Assembly (NCBI GenBank): GCA_937895305.1
Contig: CALAXS010000040.1
Span: 1-8,364, forward strand
Direction of reading: 5' to 3'
DNA: 8,364 bases
From: an uncultured bacterium
GTDB taxonomy: Bacteria > Hydrogenedentota > Hydrogenedentia > Hydrogenedentales > JAEUWI01
Shown here: positions 1 to 7,601 of the stretch, piece after piece
Numbering within the stretch: the first letter of the stretch is position 1
Layout: each line of letters begins with the position of its first letter
Program-made: the position numbers and the translations under genes
The notes under the pieces: generated by a model
The model's input: only the letters and a program-made list of their open reading frames with translations
What the model was told of the DNA's origin: nothing
The model's database searches: none

Positions 1-1188
1 GCTGTTTCAGGAATCGTTCAGGGGACTCTCGGTGGTGTATTGCAAACGGGAACACTCAATGTAAACTCACTGGTCGGTAACACTGCCCTCTCTCTCTGGA
101 GTGCCAGTCAGGCCGCTAATGCCATCGACGACTCTATCAATCAATACAATGGTTCAATCACCGCCAGCTATATCCTCTTCGATGGATTTAACCGTCGTTT
201 TACGCACGCTATCGCCCGGCACGGCAAGAAAGAAACTGAAGCCGGACAGCACGAGGCGCAACGCCTTATACTATCTGCCGTGGCCCAGAGCTATTACGGT
301 GTTCAGTTGGCCAGTGAAAACGTCAAGATCGCAAATGCTGATCACGCATTCAACAAACGTCTGCTTAAAGACGCTTTGGCCCGTCAGAAGCAAGGCGCTG
401 GTTCTCTCAGCGATGTACTGAACTTTGAAGTGCGCCAACGTGGTGCCGAGGCCGTACTTATTATCGCAGAACAAAACTATGACTCAGCGCGTATCGCACT
501 GGCTACCCTCATGGGAATTCCAGAAGGACAACTTCCTGATACGGTTGTGGTTGCACCACTTCAGGACGAAACACCGGAAGCCATGGCGGACCAGGTCGAC
601 GACGAATGGATTGCCCGTGCATTGGAGCAACGTCCCGACGTTTCCCTGCGCAAACATGGACTGGAGCGTGCTCAGGCATCTGTGGGGCAACGTAAATCAG
701 TTTATTACCCCTCTGTGAATGCCTTTGCATCACAGGACTATCAGCGCAGTAACGACAGTACCCTGACGGATAAAGATGCAGCAACGACTGTGGGCGTGAA
801 TGTGGGGTACACCCTGTTTGCTGGTGGACGGAACCGGGCGGCAGTTCACGAGGCAAAACATTATCGTACTGAAAGTGAATGGATGCTGGAAGATGCGGAA
901 TTAACGGCCCAGGCCGACGTTCGTAATGCACTGTTACAACTGAGTGCATCCCAGAAACAACTCCTGCTGCAACGGACTACAGCGGACTATGTAGAGCAGA
1001 ACAGGACGCTGGTTGAAAAGGAATATAACGCCGGGCAGACCGATCTGACCCGACTGAATCAGGCTCAACGGGATTTGGTGGAAGCTCAGAGTCGACTTGC
1101 TTCCGCACGCGTAGCACTCCAGGCGGCATGGCACGATTTACGTACCGCCAGTGCTGATACACTTCGCCTGGTGGAAGAGCAGGATTAA
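1..1188 (+). CDS. TolC-family outer-membrane efflux channel protein, 5' end cut off by window
   Basis: The frame is open from base 1 to the TAA at 1186-1188 (about 395 residues seen), so the gene starts left of the window; the TTG at 40 is internal. Two outer-membrane efflux (OEP) repeats are visible. Each has long Ala/Gln/Leu/Glu-rich helices of the periplasmic tunnel and a beta-hairpin with the family's aromatic-Leu-Phe-x-Gly signature: SYILFDGFNRR near base 170 and GYTLFAGGRNR near base 810. The second repeat opens with the common RPDVSLRKHGLERAQASVG pattern. TolC-type trimers form the outer-membrane exit duct of tripartite RND/ABC pumps or type I secretion. Its partners (membrane-fusion protein, pump) would be expected upstream, outside the window, so the substrate cannot be assigned. 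It ends two bases before the convergent recR stop, with no terminator between. Family call is firm; drug, metal or protein export is open. Confidence 0.9.
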   Translation, partial: AVSGIVQGTLGGVLQTGTLNVNSLVGNTALSLWSASQAANAIDDSINQYNGSITASYILFDGFNRRFTHAIARHGKKETEAGQHEAQRLILSAVAQSYYGVQLASENVKIANADHAFNKRLLKDALARQKQGAGSLSDVLNFEVRQRGAEAVLIIAEQNYDSARIALATLMGIPEGQLPDTVVVAPLQDETPEAMADQVDDEWIARALEQRPDVSLRKHGLERAQASVGQRKSVYYPSVNAFASQDYQRSNDSTLTDKDAATTVGVNVGYTLFAGGRNRAAVHEAKHYRTESEWMLEDAELTAQADVRNALLQLSASQKQLLLQRTTADYVEQNRTLVEKEYNAGQTDLTRLNQAQRDLVEAQSRLASARVALQAAWHDLRTASADTLRLVEEQD

Positions 1189-1190
1189 CC

Positions 1191-1793
1191 CTACTTCAGT
1201 TCTGTACGGCCCTGTAATGCATGGGCCAGGGTGGCATCGTCTGCATATTCCAGACCACCGCCCATGGGAACGCCATGGGCAATACGTGTAACGGCGATGC
1301 CCTCAGCAGAAAGCTGGCGCGATAGATACAGTGCAGTTGCCTCGCCCTCTGCAGTGGCATTGGTCGCCACGATAACCTCCTTCACCTGCTGCGACTTGAG
1401 GCGATTCAACAAACGTCCAATGCGCAATTCGTTCGGACCCACACCTTCCAGTGGATTCAGAACCCCATGTAAAACATGGTATAGCCCGCGAAATGTGCCG
1501 CCCCGCTCAATGGCCATCACACCCGAGGGTTGCTCCACAACACACACCACTTCATGGTCCCGCTGCGAATCCGTACAAATGCCACAGGGATCATCCTCCG
1601 TCAGCATGCCGCACTCTGAACAAAAGACCACACGTGCCCGGGCATCCCGAACTGCTTCACTGAGTAAGGCGGCATCCTCTTCCGGTGCGCAAAGGATGTG
1701 CAAGGCAAAGCGTTCAGCAGAACGTTTTCCAACACCGGGTAAACGGCGGAATGCCTCAACCAGGCGCTGAAAGGTGGGGGATTCATTAAACAT
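1191..1793 (-). CDS. recR: Recombination mediator protein RecR
   Basis: The 200-residue product has the usual RecR length and domain order. A helix-hairpin-helix lies near residues 11-30 (RRLPGVGKRSAERFALHIL). A C4 zinc finger uses C58, C61, C70 and C73 (FCSECG...DPCGIC). A Toprim domain spans about 80-175, followed by the conserved tail AHGVPMGGGLEYADDATLAH. RecR works with RecO (and RecF) to load RecA on SSB-coated single-stranded gaps during recombinational repair. The frame stays open upstream to 2021, but the ATG at 1793 gives the family N-terminus and has an AGGGAA ribosome site seven bases upstream; the longer version would only translate def sequence in another frame. It starts one base after the def stop, so translation is probably coupled. 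The frequent partners dnaX and ybaB are not next to it. All key residues are present. Confidence 0.97.
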   Translation of the reverse strand: MFNESPTFQRLVEAFRRLPGVGKRSAERFALHILCAPEEDAALLSEAVRDARARVVFCSECGMLTEDDPCGICTDSQRDHEVVCVVEQPSGVMAIERGGTFRGLYHVLHGVLNPLEGVGPNELRIGRLLNRLKSQQVKEVIVATNATAEGEATALYLSRQLSAEGIAVTRIAHGVPMGGGLEYADDATLAHALQGRTELK

Positions 1794-1794
1794 G

Positions 1795-2307
1795 CTACAG
1801 TTCCCTATGGGACAAAATAGATTCACGCATGTCGTCCCACTGTCGATAGATATCTTCTCGGGAAAGAATATCCATACGCTCAGGAAACATGATTCCATCC
1901 AAATGGTCATTCTCATGCTGAATGATACGCGCAAAGAAATCCAGCGCATCCACCTCAAAAGGTGTGCCAGAAGCATCCAGCGCCTTGACCCGGACCCGCG
2001 TTGCACGCGGAACCTGGCCATATACTCGTGGCATACTCAGGCAGCCTTCCTCCGCAAAAACCTCCCCCTCCGATTCCAGGATCTCAGGATTTATAAAACA
2101 CATAGGCTCTTTATCGGGTTCCTGCAACACGAAAATCCGCTTGGCAACACCTATCTGGGGACCAGCGAGTCCAACACCATCATGGGCGTGCATCGTTTCA
2201 ATCATATCCTGGGTCAACTGCGATAACTCTGCACCCATCTTGGTATACGGTGTTGCCACATCCCGCAACGGGGCATCGGGATACAACACAACGTCCAATA
2301 CTGCCAT
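1795..2307 (-). CDS. def: Peptide deformylase
   Basis: The 170-residue enzyme removes the formyl group from the initiator methionine of new proteins in the cytoplasm. All three family motifs are present: GVGLAGPQIG (residues 44-53), EGCLS (87-91) and QHENDH (130-135). C89, H131 and H135 are the metal ligands (usually Fe2+) and E132 is the catalytic acid. Motif 1 has Gly instead of the commoner second Ala (GLAGPQ for GLAAPQ), a tolerated variant. The frame could start 13 codons earlier at 2346, but the ATG at 2307 has a clean AAGGAG site ten bases upstream and gives the usual N-terminus (VLDVVLYPDAPLR). The stop TAG lies one base before the recR ATG, giving a def-recR operon. In many bacteria def sits with fmt; no fmt is seen here, as the upstream side is a divergent gene. 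Confidence 0.97.
   Translation of the reverse strand: MAVLDVVLYPDAPLRDVATPYTKMGAELSQLTQDMIETMHAHDGVGLAGPQIGVAKRIFVLQEPDKEPMCFINPEILESEGEVFAEEGCLSMPRVYGQVPRATRVRVKALDASGTPFEVDALDFFARIIQHENDHLDGIMFPERMDILSREDIYRQWDDMRESILSHREL
1801..1806 (-). promoter_or_regulatory. Ribosome binding site of recR
   Basis: AGGGAA on the - strand, seven bases before the recR ATG and inside the last codons of def. It supports the 1793 start over the longer open frame and suggests that recR is translated from the def transcript. Confidence 0.6.
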
Positions 2308-2317
2308 AATCTTTTTT

Positions 2318-2323
2318 CTCCTT
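2318..2323 (-). promoter_or_regulatory. Ribosome binding site of def (decides the start)
   Basis: AAGGAG on the - strand, ten bases before the ATG at 2307. No comparable site precedes the upstream in-frame start at 2346, so the 170-residue form is preferred. Confidence 0.75.
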
Positions 2324-2330
2324 GGCCCTG

Positions 2331-2360
2331 ATCCTAACACACCCATAGAAAGCCCGGCAA
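2331..2360 (-). promoter_or_regulatory. Possible sigma-70-type promoter for def-recR
   Basis: On the - strand, TTGCCG (2360-2355) and TAGGAT (2336-2331) are separated by 18 bases, each matching the consensus at four of six positions. Initiation just downstream would leave a leader under 20 bases, with the AAGGAG site close to its 5' end. The match is modest, and no better pair was found in the def upstream region. Confidence 0.3.
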
Positions 2361-2457
2361 AGAACTGCGCGAAACTAGATACTTCAGGGGGATTTGCACT
2401 ATCATGTTTCTTTCACCCTGACAATGTAAACGATTTTTGACTTATTGGATGATTCAG

Positions 2458-5043
2458 ATGTTTCGAACCCTACATTTACGCGAACTTTTCCAGATCGTAC
2501 TGGCTCTGGTACTCTTTTCCAGCACGGCCTTTACCCAGGAAACATCCCCAGCCGAGTCCAGCGCTCCATCCCACTGGGCCTTTCAGCCCCTGACCCGCCC
2601 TCTTGTGCCCCAGATGAGTGATTCAAGTTGGGCGCAGAACCCGATAGATGCCTTCATTTTCAACAAGCTTCAGGAGCAAGGTCTAAGCCCGGCACCTGAT
2701 ACTAACCCAGCCACACTCATACGTCGTGCGCACTATGCCGTCACGGGGCTACCACCCAGTCCGGAAGCGGTACAGGCCTTCGTTGCGGAATACAGCGAGG
2801 AACGCTACGAAGCCCTCATCGACGAACTGCTCGCCTCGCCCCATTACGGTGAGCAGTGGGGCCGCCACTGGCTGGATCTGGTGCGCTATGCAGAAACCAA
2901 TGGTTATGAGCGCGATTCTATGAAGCCCCACATCTGGCGGTACCGCGACTACGTCATCAATAGCTTCAATCAGGACAAACCCTACAACGACTTTGTTCAG
3001 GAGCAACTGGCCGGCGACGAGCTGGAAAACGCCGGGCCAGAGCAGTTGATTGCAACAGGCTACTATCGTCTCGGTCTCTGGGACGATGAGCCGGCAGACC
3101 CGATGCAGGGAAAATTCGACGACCTAGACGACATTGTCAGCACAACCGCCAACGTGTTTCTGGGCCTTAGCATCGGCTGCGCACGGTGTCACGATCACAA
3201 GATTGAACCCATACCACAGGATGACTACTACAGCTTCCTCGCCTTCTTTCATAACATCCAGGGCTTCACCCGTGGTAAAGACATGGCCCGTAGCATCCTC
3301 CCCAGCGACCAGGAAAAAGAACGCAAGGACCAGATTTCCAAAAACCGTAAAGCGATCAATGATCTGAATGAAAAGCTCCAGGGGCTTGAGCAGGTTTTTC
3401 TCGTACGCTACCGTGAAGACCACTCCACCTTCGGACAGGACCTCGCCCCATCCGACATGACCGAAATGCACTATCGCTTCTACCGCGACAGTTTTGATGT
3501 CCTGCCTGACTTTGACATGCTACGCCATGAAAACGAAGGGGACCTGCCCCATGGATTCTTCGATATTTCCGTACGCACCCGAAACACCCACTATGGATTC
3601 GTTTTCGAGGCCATGTTAACCGTGCCCGAAGCCGGAGAATACACCTTCTATCTCGATTCCGATGACGGCACCCGGCTGCGGCTTGATGGTGATGAGATTA
3701 TTCTTCACGATGGTGTCCATGGATTAAACAATGAGCAGAAGACAACCCTTCAACTGGTAGCGGGTACCTTTCCCATTCGTCTCGACTATTTCCAGAAGAC
3801 CAGCGGTCTGGGCCTCAAAGTGGCCTGGTCCGGTCCGGGATTTGAGCGTCGTCCATTGAGCTTTGATATGCCGGAACTGGATATCCCCAAACTGGTTCAG
3901 GAACATGGCGCTGAATACCTCAGTGAAAAAGAACTGAAACAACGAGCGTTTTACCAAAAACGACTCCAGGATCGAAAAAACTTTCAGGTACCTGGCGAAT
4001 TTGCCCTAGCGGTCGAAGAGTTTGGTGCCGAAGCACCACCGACCCACCTGTTGACGCGCGGGAATCCCCATGCACCCGGCAAAGAGGTGCCACCGGCATT
4101 TCCCACGGCACTGGGTGGCCATGTCCCGGATCTGCCTGTTCCAGATATAAAAAGTACTACCACCGGGCGCCGTAAAGTATTGGCCGACTGGCTTACCCGA
4201 CCGGACAATCAACTTACCGCACGGGTTTTGATGAACCGTATCTGGCAATACAACTTTGGCCGGGGTATCGTGCGCAGCGCAAATGATTTCGGCGTGGGGG
4301 GGATGGCCCCTACCCATCCTGAATTACTGAACTGGCTGGCCGCTGATTTTGTTGAAGGTGGTTGGACCCTAAAACGTATGCAAAAGATGCTGCTCCTGTC
4401 CCGGACCTTTCGTATGGCCTCCGACCGCCACGACGCCAATTATGCCAAAGATCCCGACAACAACTTTTTCTGGCACTTCGATATGCGTCGACTCACCGCA
4501 GAAGAACTGCGTGACAGCATTCTTGCTGCCAATGGTTCTATAAACCTCAAGCTGGGTGGTGAGAGCGTTTATCCGCCCATGCCCAAGGAAATTCTGGCTA
4601 CGTCTTCGCAACCAGAAAACGCCTGGGGCAAGTCACCTGTTGAAGACCATACCCGACGTACTATTTATACCCATGTTAAACGTTCTCTCCTGGCACCACT
4701 ACTCACAGATTTTGATTTGGCAGACACCGATTCCAGTTGCCCCGTTCGTTTCTCCACCGTCCAGCCCACACAGGCCCTCAATCTTATGAATAGTGAGTTC
4801 CTCAATAAACAAGCTGTTGCACTGGGCAATCGTGTTCGCGAGGAATCGCCCGACGATATGGATGCGCAACTGACCCGGGCTATCGCCCTATGCAGTCAAC
4901 GCCAACCCAGGGCCAACGAATTGGAACAGGCCCATCAATTCATTGAAGACATGAAACGGGATTTCGGACACAATGACCAAACTGCGATTGACCGATTTTG
5001 CCTGCTGGCCCTTAACCTCAACGAATTTATTTTTCTGGATTAG
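2458..5043 (+). CDS. Exported PSCyt2 (DUF1549) - PA14 - PSD1 (DUF1553) protein with one c-type haem motif
   Basis: An 861-residue protein of a large, functionally uncharacterised family of planctomycetes and relatives. The N-terminus is a Sec signal peptide (MFRTLHLRELFQIVLALVLF, cleavage near TAFTQ). PSCyt2/DUF1549 spans about 55-275, with the haem motif CARCH at 241-245 followed by DHKIEPIPQDDYYSFLAFF. A charged, probably helical linker leads to a PA14 domain near 333-468 (EYTFYLDSDDGTRLRLDGD). PSD1/DUF1553 covers about 565-835, with GRRKVLADWL, NRIWQYNFGRG and SCPVRFSTVQPTQALNLMN. The N-terminal PSCyt1 domain common in relatives is absent. The ATG at 2458 is chosen because GGA lies eight bases upstream and the signal peptide starts well; in-frame TTG 2437 and ATG 2449 are alternatives. 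The DUF1501 gene follows after 11 bases, a standard pairing. Periplasmic redox or carbohydrate chemistry is inference. Confidence 0.93.
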   Translation: MFRTLHLRELFQIVLALVLFSSTAFTQETSPAESSAPSHWAFQPLTRPLVPQMSDSSWAQNPIDAFIFNKLQEQGLSPAPDTNPATLIRRAHYAVTGLPPSPEAVQAFVAEYSEERYEALIDELLASPHYGEQWGRHWLDLVRYAETNGYERDSMKPHIWRYRDYVINSFNQDKPYNDFVQEQLAGDELENAGPEQLIATGYYRLGLWDDEPADPMQGKFDDLDDIVSTTANVFLGLSIGCARCHDHKIEPIPQDDYYSFLAFFHNIQGFTRGKDMARSILPSDQEKERKDQISKNRKAINDLNEKLQGLEQVFLVRYREDHSTFGQDLAPSDMTEMHYRFYRDSFDVLPDFDMLRHENEGDLPHGFFDISVRTRNTHYGFVFEAMLTVPEAGEYTFYLDSDDGTRLRLDGDEIILHDGVHGLNNEQKTTLQLVAGTFPIRLDYFQKTSGLGLKVAWSGPGFERRPLSFDMPELDIPKLVQEHGAEYLSEKELKQRAFYQKRLQDRKNFQVPGEFALAVEEFGAEAPPTHLLTRGNPHAPGKEVPPAFPTALGGHVPDLPVPDIKSTTTGRRKVLADWLTRPDNQLTARVLMNRIWQYNFGRGIVRSANDFGVGGMAPTHPELLNWLAADFVEGGWTLKRMQKMLLLSRTFRMASDRHDANYAKDPDNNFFWHFDMRRLTAEELRDSILAANGSINLKLGGESVYPPMPKEILATSSQPENAWGKSPVEDHTRRTIYTHVKRSLLAPLLTDFDLADTDSSCPVRFSTVQPTQALNLMNSEFLNKQAVALGNRVREESPDDMDAQLTRAIALCSQRQPRANELEQAHQFIEDMKRDFGHNDQTAIDRFCLLALNLNEFIFLD

Positions 5044-5054
5044 GTAAACCCACT

Positions 5055-6530
5055 ATGAAACACAATAAACCAGTAAACAGCTTCTGCGGACAGGTAGACC
5101 GACGCGACTTTCTGCGCACCACGGGCGGTGGATTTACCTCACTCGCCCTGAGCGGTATGCTCGGCACCGACGGATTTCCGGGTAACCAGGCCTTCGCTGC
5201 CGACGGCATGAGCACATTTAAAAATCCCCTTGCGCCCAAGGTGGTGCACATGCCTGCCAAGGCCAAGAGCTGCATCTTTCTTTTTATGTACGGCGGCCCC
5301 AGTCATGTGGACACCTTCGACCACAAGCCCAGGCTCTACGATTTGGACGGCAAAACTATTCAGGTAAAAACCCACGGTCGTGGCGGGCATAAAAATGAAG
5401 GTCGTATCGTCGGTCCTAAATGGTCCTTCAAACAATACGGCGAAAGTGGTGCGCAGGTCTCCGAGCTTTTCCCGCACCTGGCCACCTGCGTTGACGACAT
5501 GGCCTTCATCAAATCCATGACCGCTGATTCGCCCATCCACGGTTCGGCCATGCTCATGATGAATTCAGGGCGTATCCTCAGTGGTGCTCCCTCCATGGGC
5601 TCCTGGCTCAACTATGGTCTGGGTACGGCCAACGAAAACTTGCCCGGCTATGTGGTTATGCTCGACAAGACAGGCGGTCCCATCAGTGGTGCCAAGAACT
5701 GGAGCAGCGGCTTTATGCCCGCCAGTTATCAGGCCACCGTATTCCGCCCCAAGGGCGATCCCATCATGAACCTCAAGCCCTACGGCGACATGTCCAGTAA
5801 AGAGCAGTACCGCATGATTCAGCACCTGAATCATTTTAACGGACGGCACCTGGCCGACCATGTGGGTAATTCTGACCTTGCCGCACGTATTGCCAGTTAT
5901 GAACTGGCCTTCAAGATGCAGTCCGAAGCCCCCGAAGCCGTGGATGTGGATAGCGAGCCGGAACACATTAAACGACTCTATGGCCTCGACCAGGAACGCA
6001 CCGAAGACTTTGGCCGGAAGTGCATCATGGCCCGTCGCCTCGTCGAGCGTGGTGTGCGCTTCATCCAGGTCTATTCCGGGGGGCACCACAATGACAACAA
6101 CTGGGATGCCCACGCCGACCTGAAAACGAACCATGACTATCACGCCGGGAACACCGACAAGCCCATAGCGGGTCTCCTCAAAGACCTGAAACAGCGCGGA
6201 CTCCTCGACGAGACCATCGTCATCTGGGGCGGTGAGTTTGGACGGCAGCCTACTGCCGAGTATGCCGAAGGTACCGGGCGTGACCACAACTCCAAAGGAT
6301 TCACCATGTGGATGGCCGGTGGCGGTATCAAGGGCGGTGTGAGTGTGGGTGAGACCGACGAACTGGGTAGCGAAGCGGTCGTCGACCCCTTCCATGTGAG
6401 AAACCTGCACGCCACCGTACTTCAACAAATGGGCATGGACCCCAACAACCTCAGCTACTTCTACAACGGCCTCGACCAGAAACTGGTTGGTGTTGAAGGT
6501 GCCGAACCCATTCACCAGATTATTGCCTGA
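5055..6530 (+). CDS. Tat-exported DUF1501 family protein
   Basis: The 491-residue protein starts with a twin-arginine signal (VDRRDFLRTTGGGF, R16-R17, then a hydrophobic stretch to about residue 38 and AFA near 46-48), so it is probably exported folded, perhaps with a bound cofactor or metal. The body matches DUF1501, a family related to the alkaline phosphatase/sulfatase fold: FLFMYGGPSHVDTFDHKP (76-92), GGHHNDNNWDAH (342-353), IWGGEFGRQPT (390-400), GRDHNSKGFTMWMAGGGIKGG (408-428). The His/Asp/Glu residues in these blocks are the likely metal or active-site positions; no reaction has been established. It lies 11 bases after the PSCyt2/PSD1 gene, its usual partner. A weak AGG site overlaps the upstream stop, so the two are probably co-translated. 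Length is normal and no damage is seen. Confidence 0.93.
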   Translation: MKHNKPVNSFCGQVDRRDFLRTTGGGFTSLALSGMLGTDGFPGNQAFAADGMSTFKNPLAPKVVHMPAKAKSCIFLFMYGGPSHVDTFDHKPRLYDLDGKTIQVKTHGRGGHKNEGRIVGPKWSFKQYGESGAQVSELFPHLATCVDDMAFIKSMTADSPIHGSAMLMMNSGRILSGAPSMGSWLNYGLGTANENLPGYVVMLDKTGGPISGAKNWSSGFMPASYQATVFRPKGDPIMNLKPYGDMSSKEQYRMIQHLNHFNGRHLADHVGNSDLAARIASYELAFKMQSEAPEAVDVDSEPEHIKRLYGLDQERTEDFGRKCIMARRLVERGVRFIQVYSGGHHNDNNWDAHADLKTNHDYHAGNTDKPIAGLLKDLKQRGLLDETIVIWGGEFGRQPTAEYAEGTGRDHNSKGFTMWMAGGGIKGGVSVGETDELGSEAVVDPFHVRNLHATVLQQMGMDPNNLSYFYNGLDQKLVGVEGAEPIHQIIA

Positions 6531-6639
6531 GGAATTTTAGTTTTTTCGTGGCCACTTTTCGAATTGGCAAGTGTCATGTCTAGGGTCCGTCACTACAGAA
6601 AAGATTCTGGCAAAGGGAATAGGTTCCCCCTGCTAAGGG

Positions 6640-6669
6640 TTGGACCTCATAGGGACTACCCGGTACAAT
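6640..6669 (+). promoter_or_regulatory. Possible promoter of larE in a 166-base gap
   Basis: TTGGAC (6640-6645) and TACAAT (6664-6669) are 18 bases apart, 27 bases before the larE ATG. The -10 is good and the -35 only fair. The -35 overlaps the right side of an imperfect hairpin at 6621-6647. The rest of the gap (6531-6620) shows a T-run after the DUF1501 stop and two weak five-pair inverted repeats, none convincing as a terminator. Confidence 0.4.
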
Positions 6670-6696
6670 GTTGGATTACAGAAATTCAGGTGATTA

Positions 6697-7509
6697 ATGG
6701 CGACAGAGACCGATATACAGTGCAAAGAAGTGGCACTCAAAACCCTGCTGAAAGGCTATGGCACCTTGGCTGTGGCCTATTCTGGCGGGGTAGACTCCGC
6801 CTATCTCGCTGAAATCGCCCATGAAACCCTGGGCGATAAGGCCCGTATGATTCTCGCCGACTCTCCCAGCATTCCGCGCGCTGAACTGAATGAAGCTATT
6901 GCCCTGGCAGAGCAAAAAGGCTGGAACCTGACGGTCATCAAGACCCGGGAATTCGAGAATGAAGCCTTCCTGGAAAACGATGGGAAGCGGTGTTTCTGGT
7001 GCAAGACCGAGCTCTTTACCCGTATGAATCAATTTGCACAGGAAAACCAGATTGCGATTCTGGCCTATGGTGAAATCGCCGATGACCAGTTGGACCCGAC
7101 ACGCTATGGTGCCCAGGCCGCACGCGAACACCAGGTCATCGCGCCCCTGGCAGAAGTGAAGTTCTATAAAGAAGAAATCCGGCAGCGCAGTAAAGAGCGG
7201 GGACTTCCCACCTGGGACAAGGCCAGCTTTGCCTGTCTTTCCTCGCGATTCCCCACGGGTACCCGCGTAGAGGTCAATGAAATGTCCAGGGTTGAACAGG
7301 CCGAAGAGTTGCTCAAGGGTCTGGGCTTCAAGCAGTATCGGGCACGTCATCATGGTGATCTTTGCCGGATAGAGGTGGACCCGGAAGATTTTCATAAAGT
7401 GATGGACGCTATAGTGCGGGAGCAGATCACCGCAGGCCTGACCCAGGCGGGGTACCGCTATGTCACCCTCGACCTCATGGGCTACCGCACAGGTTCCACC
7501 GCCGGCTAG
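6697..7509 (+). CDS. larE: ATP-dependent sacrificial sulfur transferase LarE
   Basis: The 270-residue protein belongs to the PP-loop ATP pyrophosphatase superfamily. LarE activates the nicotinate-derived dinucleotide made by LarB by AMP addition and inserts sulfur; LarC then adds nickel, giving the nickel-pincer nucleotide used by lactate racemase LarA and related epimerases. Seen here: PP-loop SGGVDS (29-34), ADSPSIPRAELNEA (54-67), KRCFWCKTELF (97-107), YGEIADDQLDPTRYG (124-138) and ASFACLSSRFPTGTR (176-190). C180 sits where Lactobacillus plantarum LarE has the sulfur-donating cysteine; C99 and C102 add a CxxC that would make the three-cysteine, [4Fe-4S] subtype. The start is supported by AGGTGA just upstream. 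No larA, larB or larC lies in the window. Length is normal. Another PP-loop sulfur transferase is possible but less likely given the motifs. Confidence 0.9.
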   Translation: MATETDIQCKEVALKTLLKGYGTLAVAYSGGVDSAYLAEIAHETLGDKARMILADSPSIPRAELNEAIALAEQKGWNLTVIKTREFENEAFLENDGKRCFWCKTELFTRMNQFAQENQIAILAYGEIADDQLDPTRYGAQAAREHQVIAPLAEVKFYKEEIRQRSKERGLPTWDKASFACLSSRFPTGTRVEVNEMSRVEQAEELLKGLGFKQYRARHHGDLCRIEVDPEDFHKVMDAIVREQITAGLTQAGYRYVTLDLMGYRTGSTAG

Positions 7510-7601
7510 AGACAGATAGTTTGAACGGTGGGCACTTTAGTTACGTCATTTGTTTTACGGTTCAAGATAAACCAGTTATTTCAATTTCACTTCACCCTAC
7601 C
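7510..7601 (+). other. Gene-free stretch after larE
   Basis: The first part of a 393-base gap without a credible gene. It holds an inverted repeat TTGAAC/GTTCAA (about 7521-7526 and 7560-7565) with a long loop, too weak to call a terminator. I see no clear rho-independent terminator for larE. The rest of the gap is covered by the two repeat elements and the - strand terminator listed below. Confidence 0.4.

Noticed and set aside
1231..1770. 179-codon + strand frame opposite recR
   Set aside because: Antisense to RecR, whose motifs are all intact; its Ser/Arg-rich composition is typical of a shadow frame.
1794..2021. N-terminal extension of RecR up to an upstream start
   Set aside because: It would translate def sequence in another frame; the 1793 ATG has a ribosome site and gives the family N-terminus.
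1774..2226. 150-codon + strand frame opposite def
   Set aside because: Antisense to def with complete active-site motifs on the other strand; no family resemblance.
2394..2425. Promoter for the PSCyt2/PSD1 gene using TTGCAC and GACAAT
   Set aside because: The spacing is 20 bases and the -10 match is poor; I found no convincing alternative in the divergent gap.
5565..6515. Long open frame (316 codons) on the - strand inside the DUF1501 gene
   Set aside because: It is antisense to a well-conserved protein, is His/Val/Gly-rich as expected from a mirrored codon-biased gene, and has no recognisable domain or ribosome site.
6694..7395. 233-codon - strand frame opposite larE
   Set aside because: Mirror of LarE; no coherent domain and no start signals.
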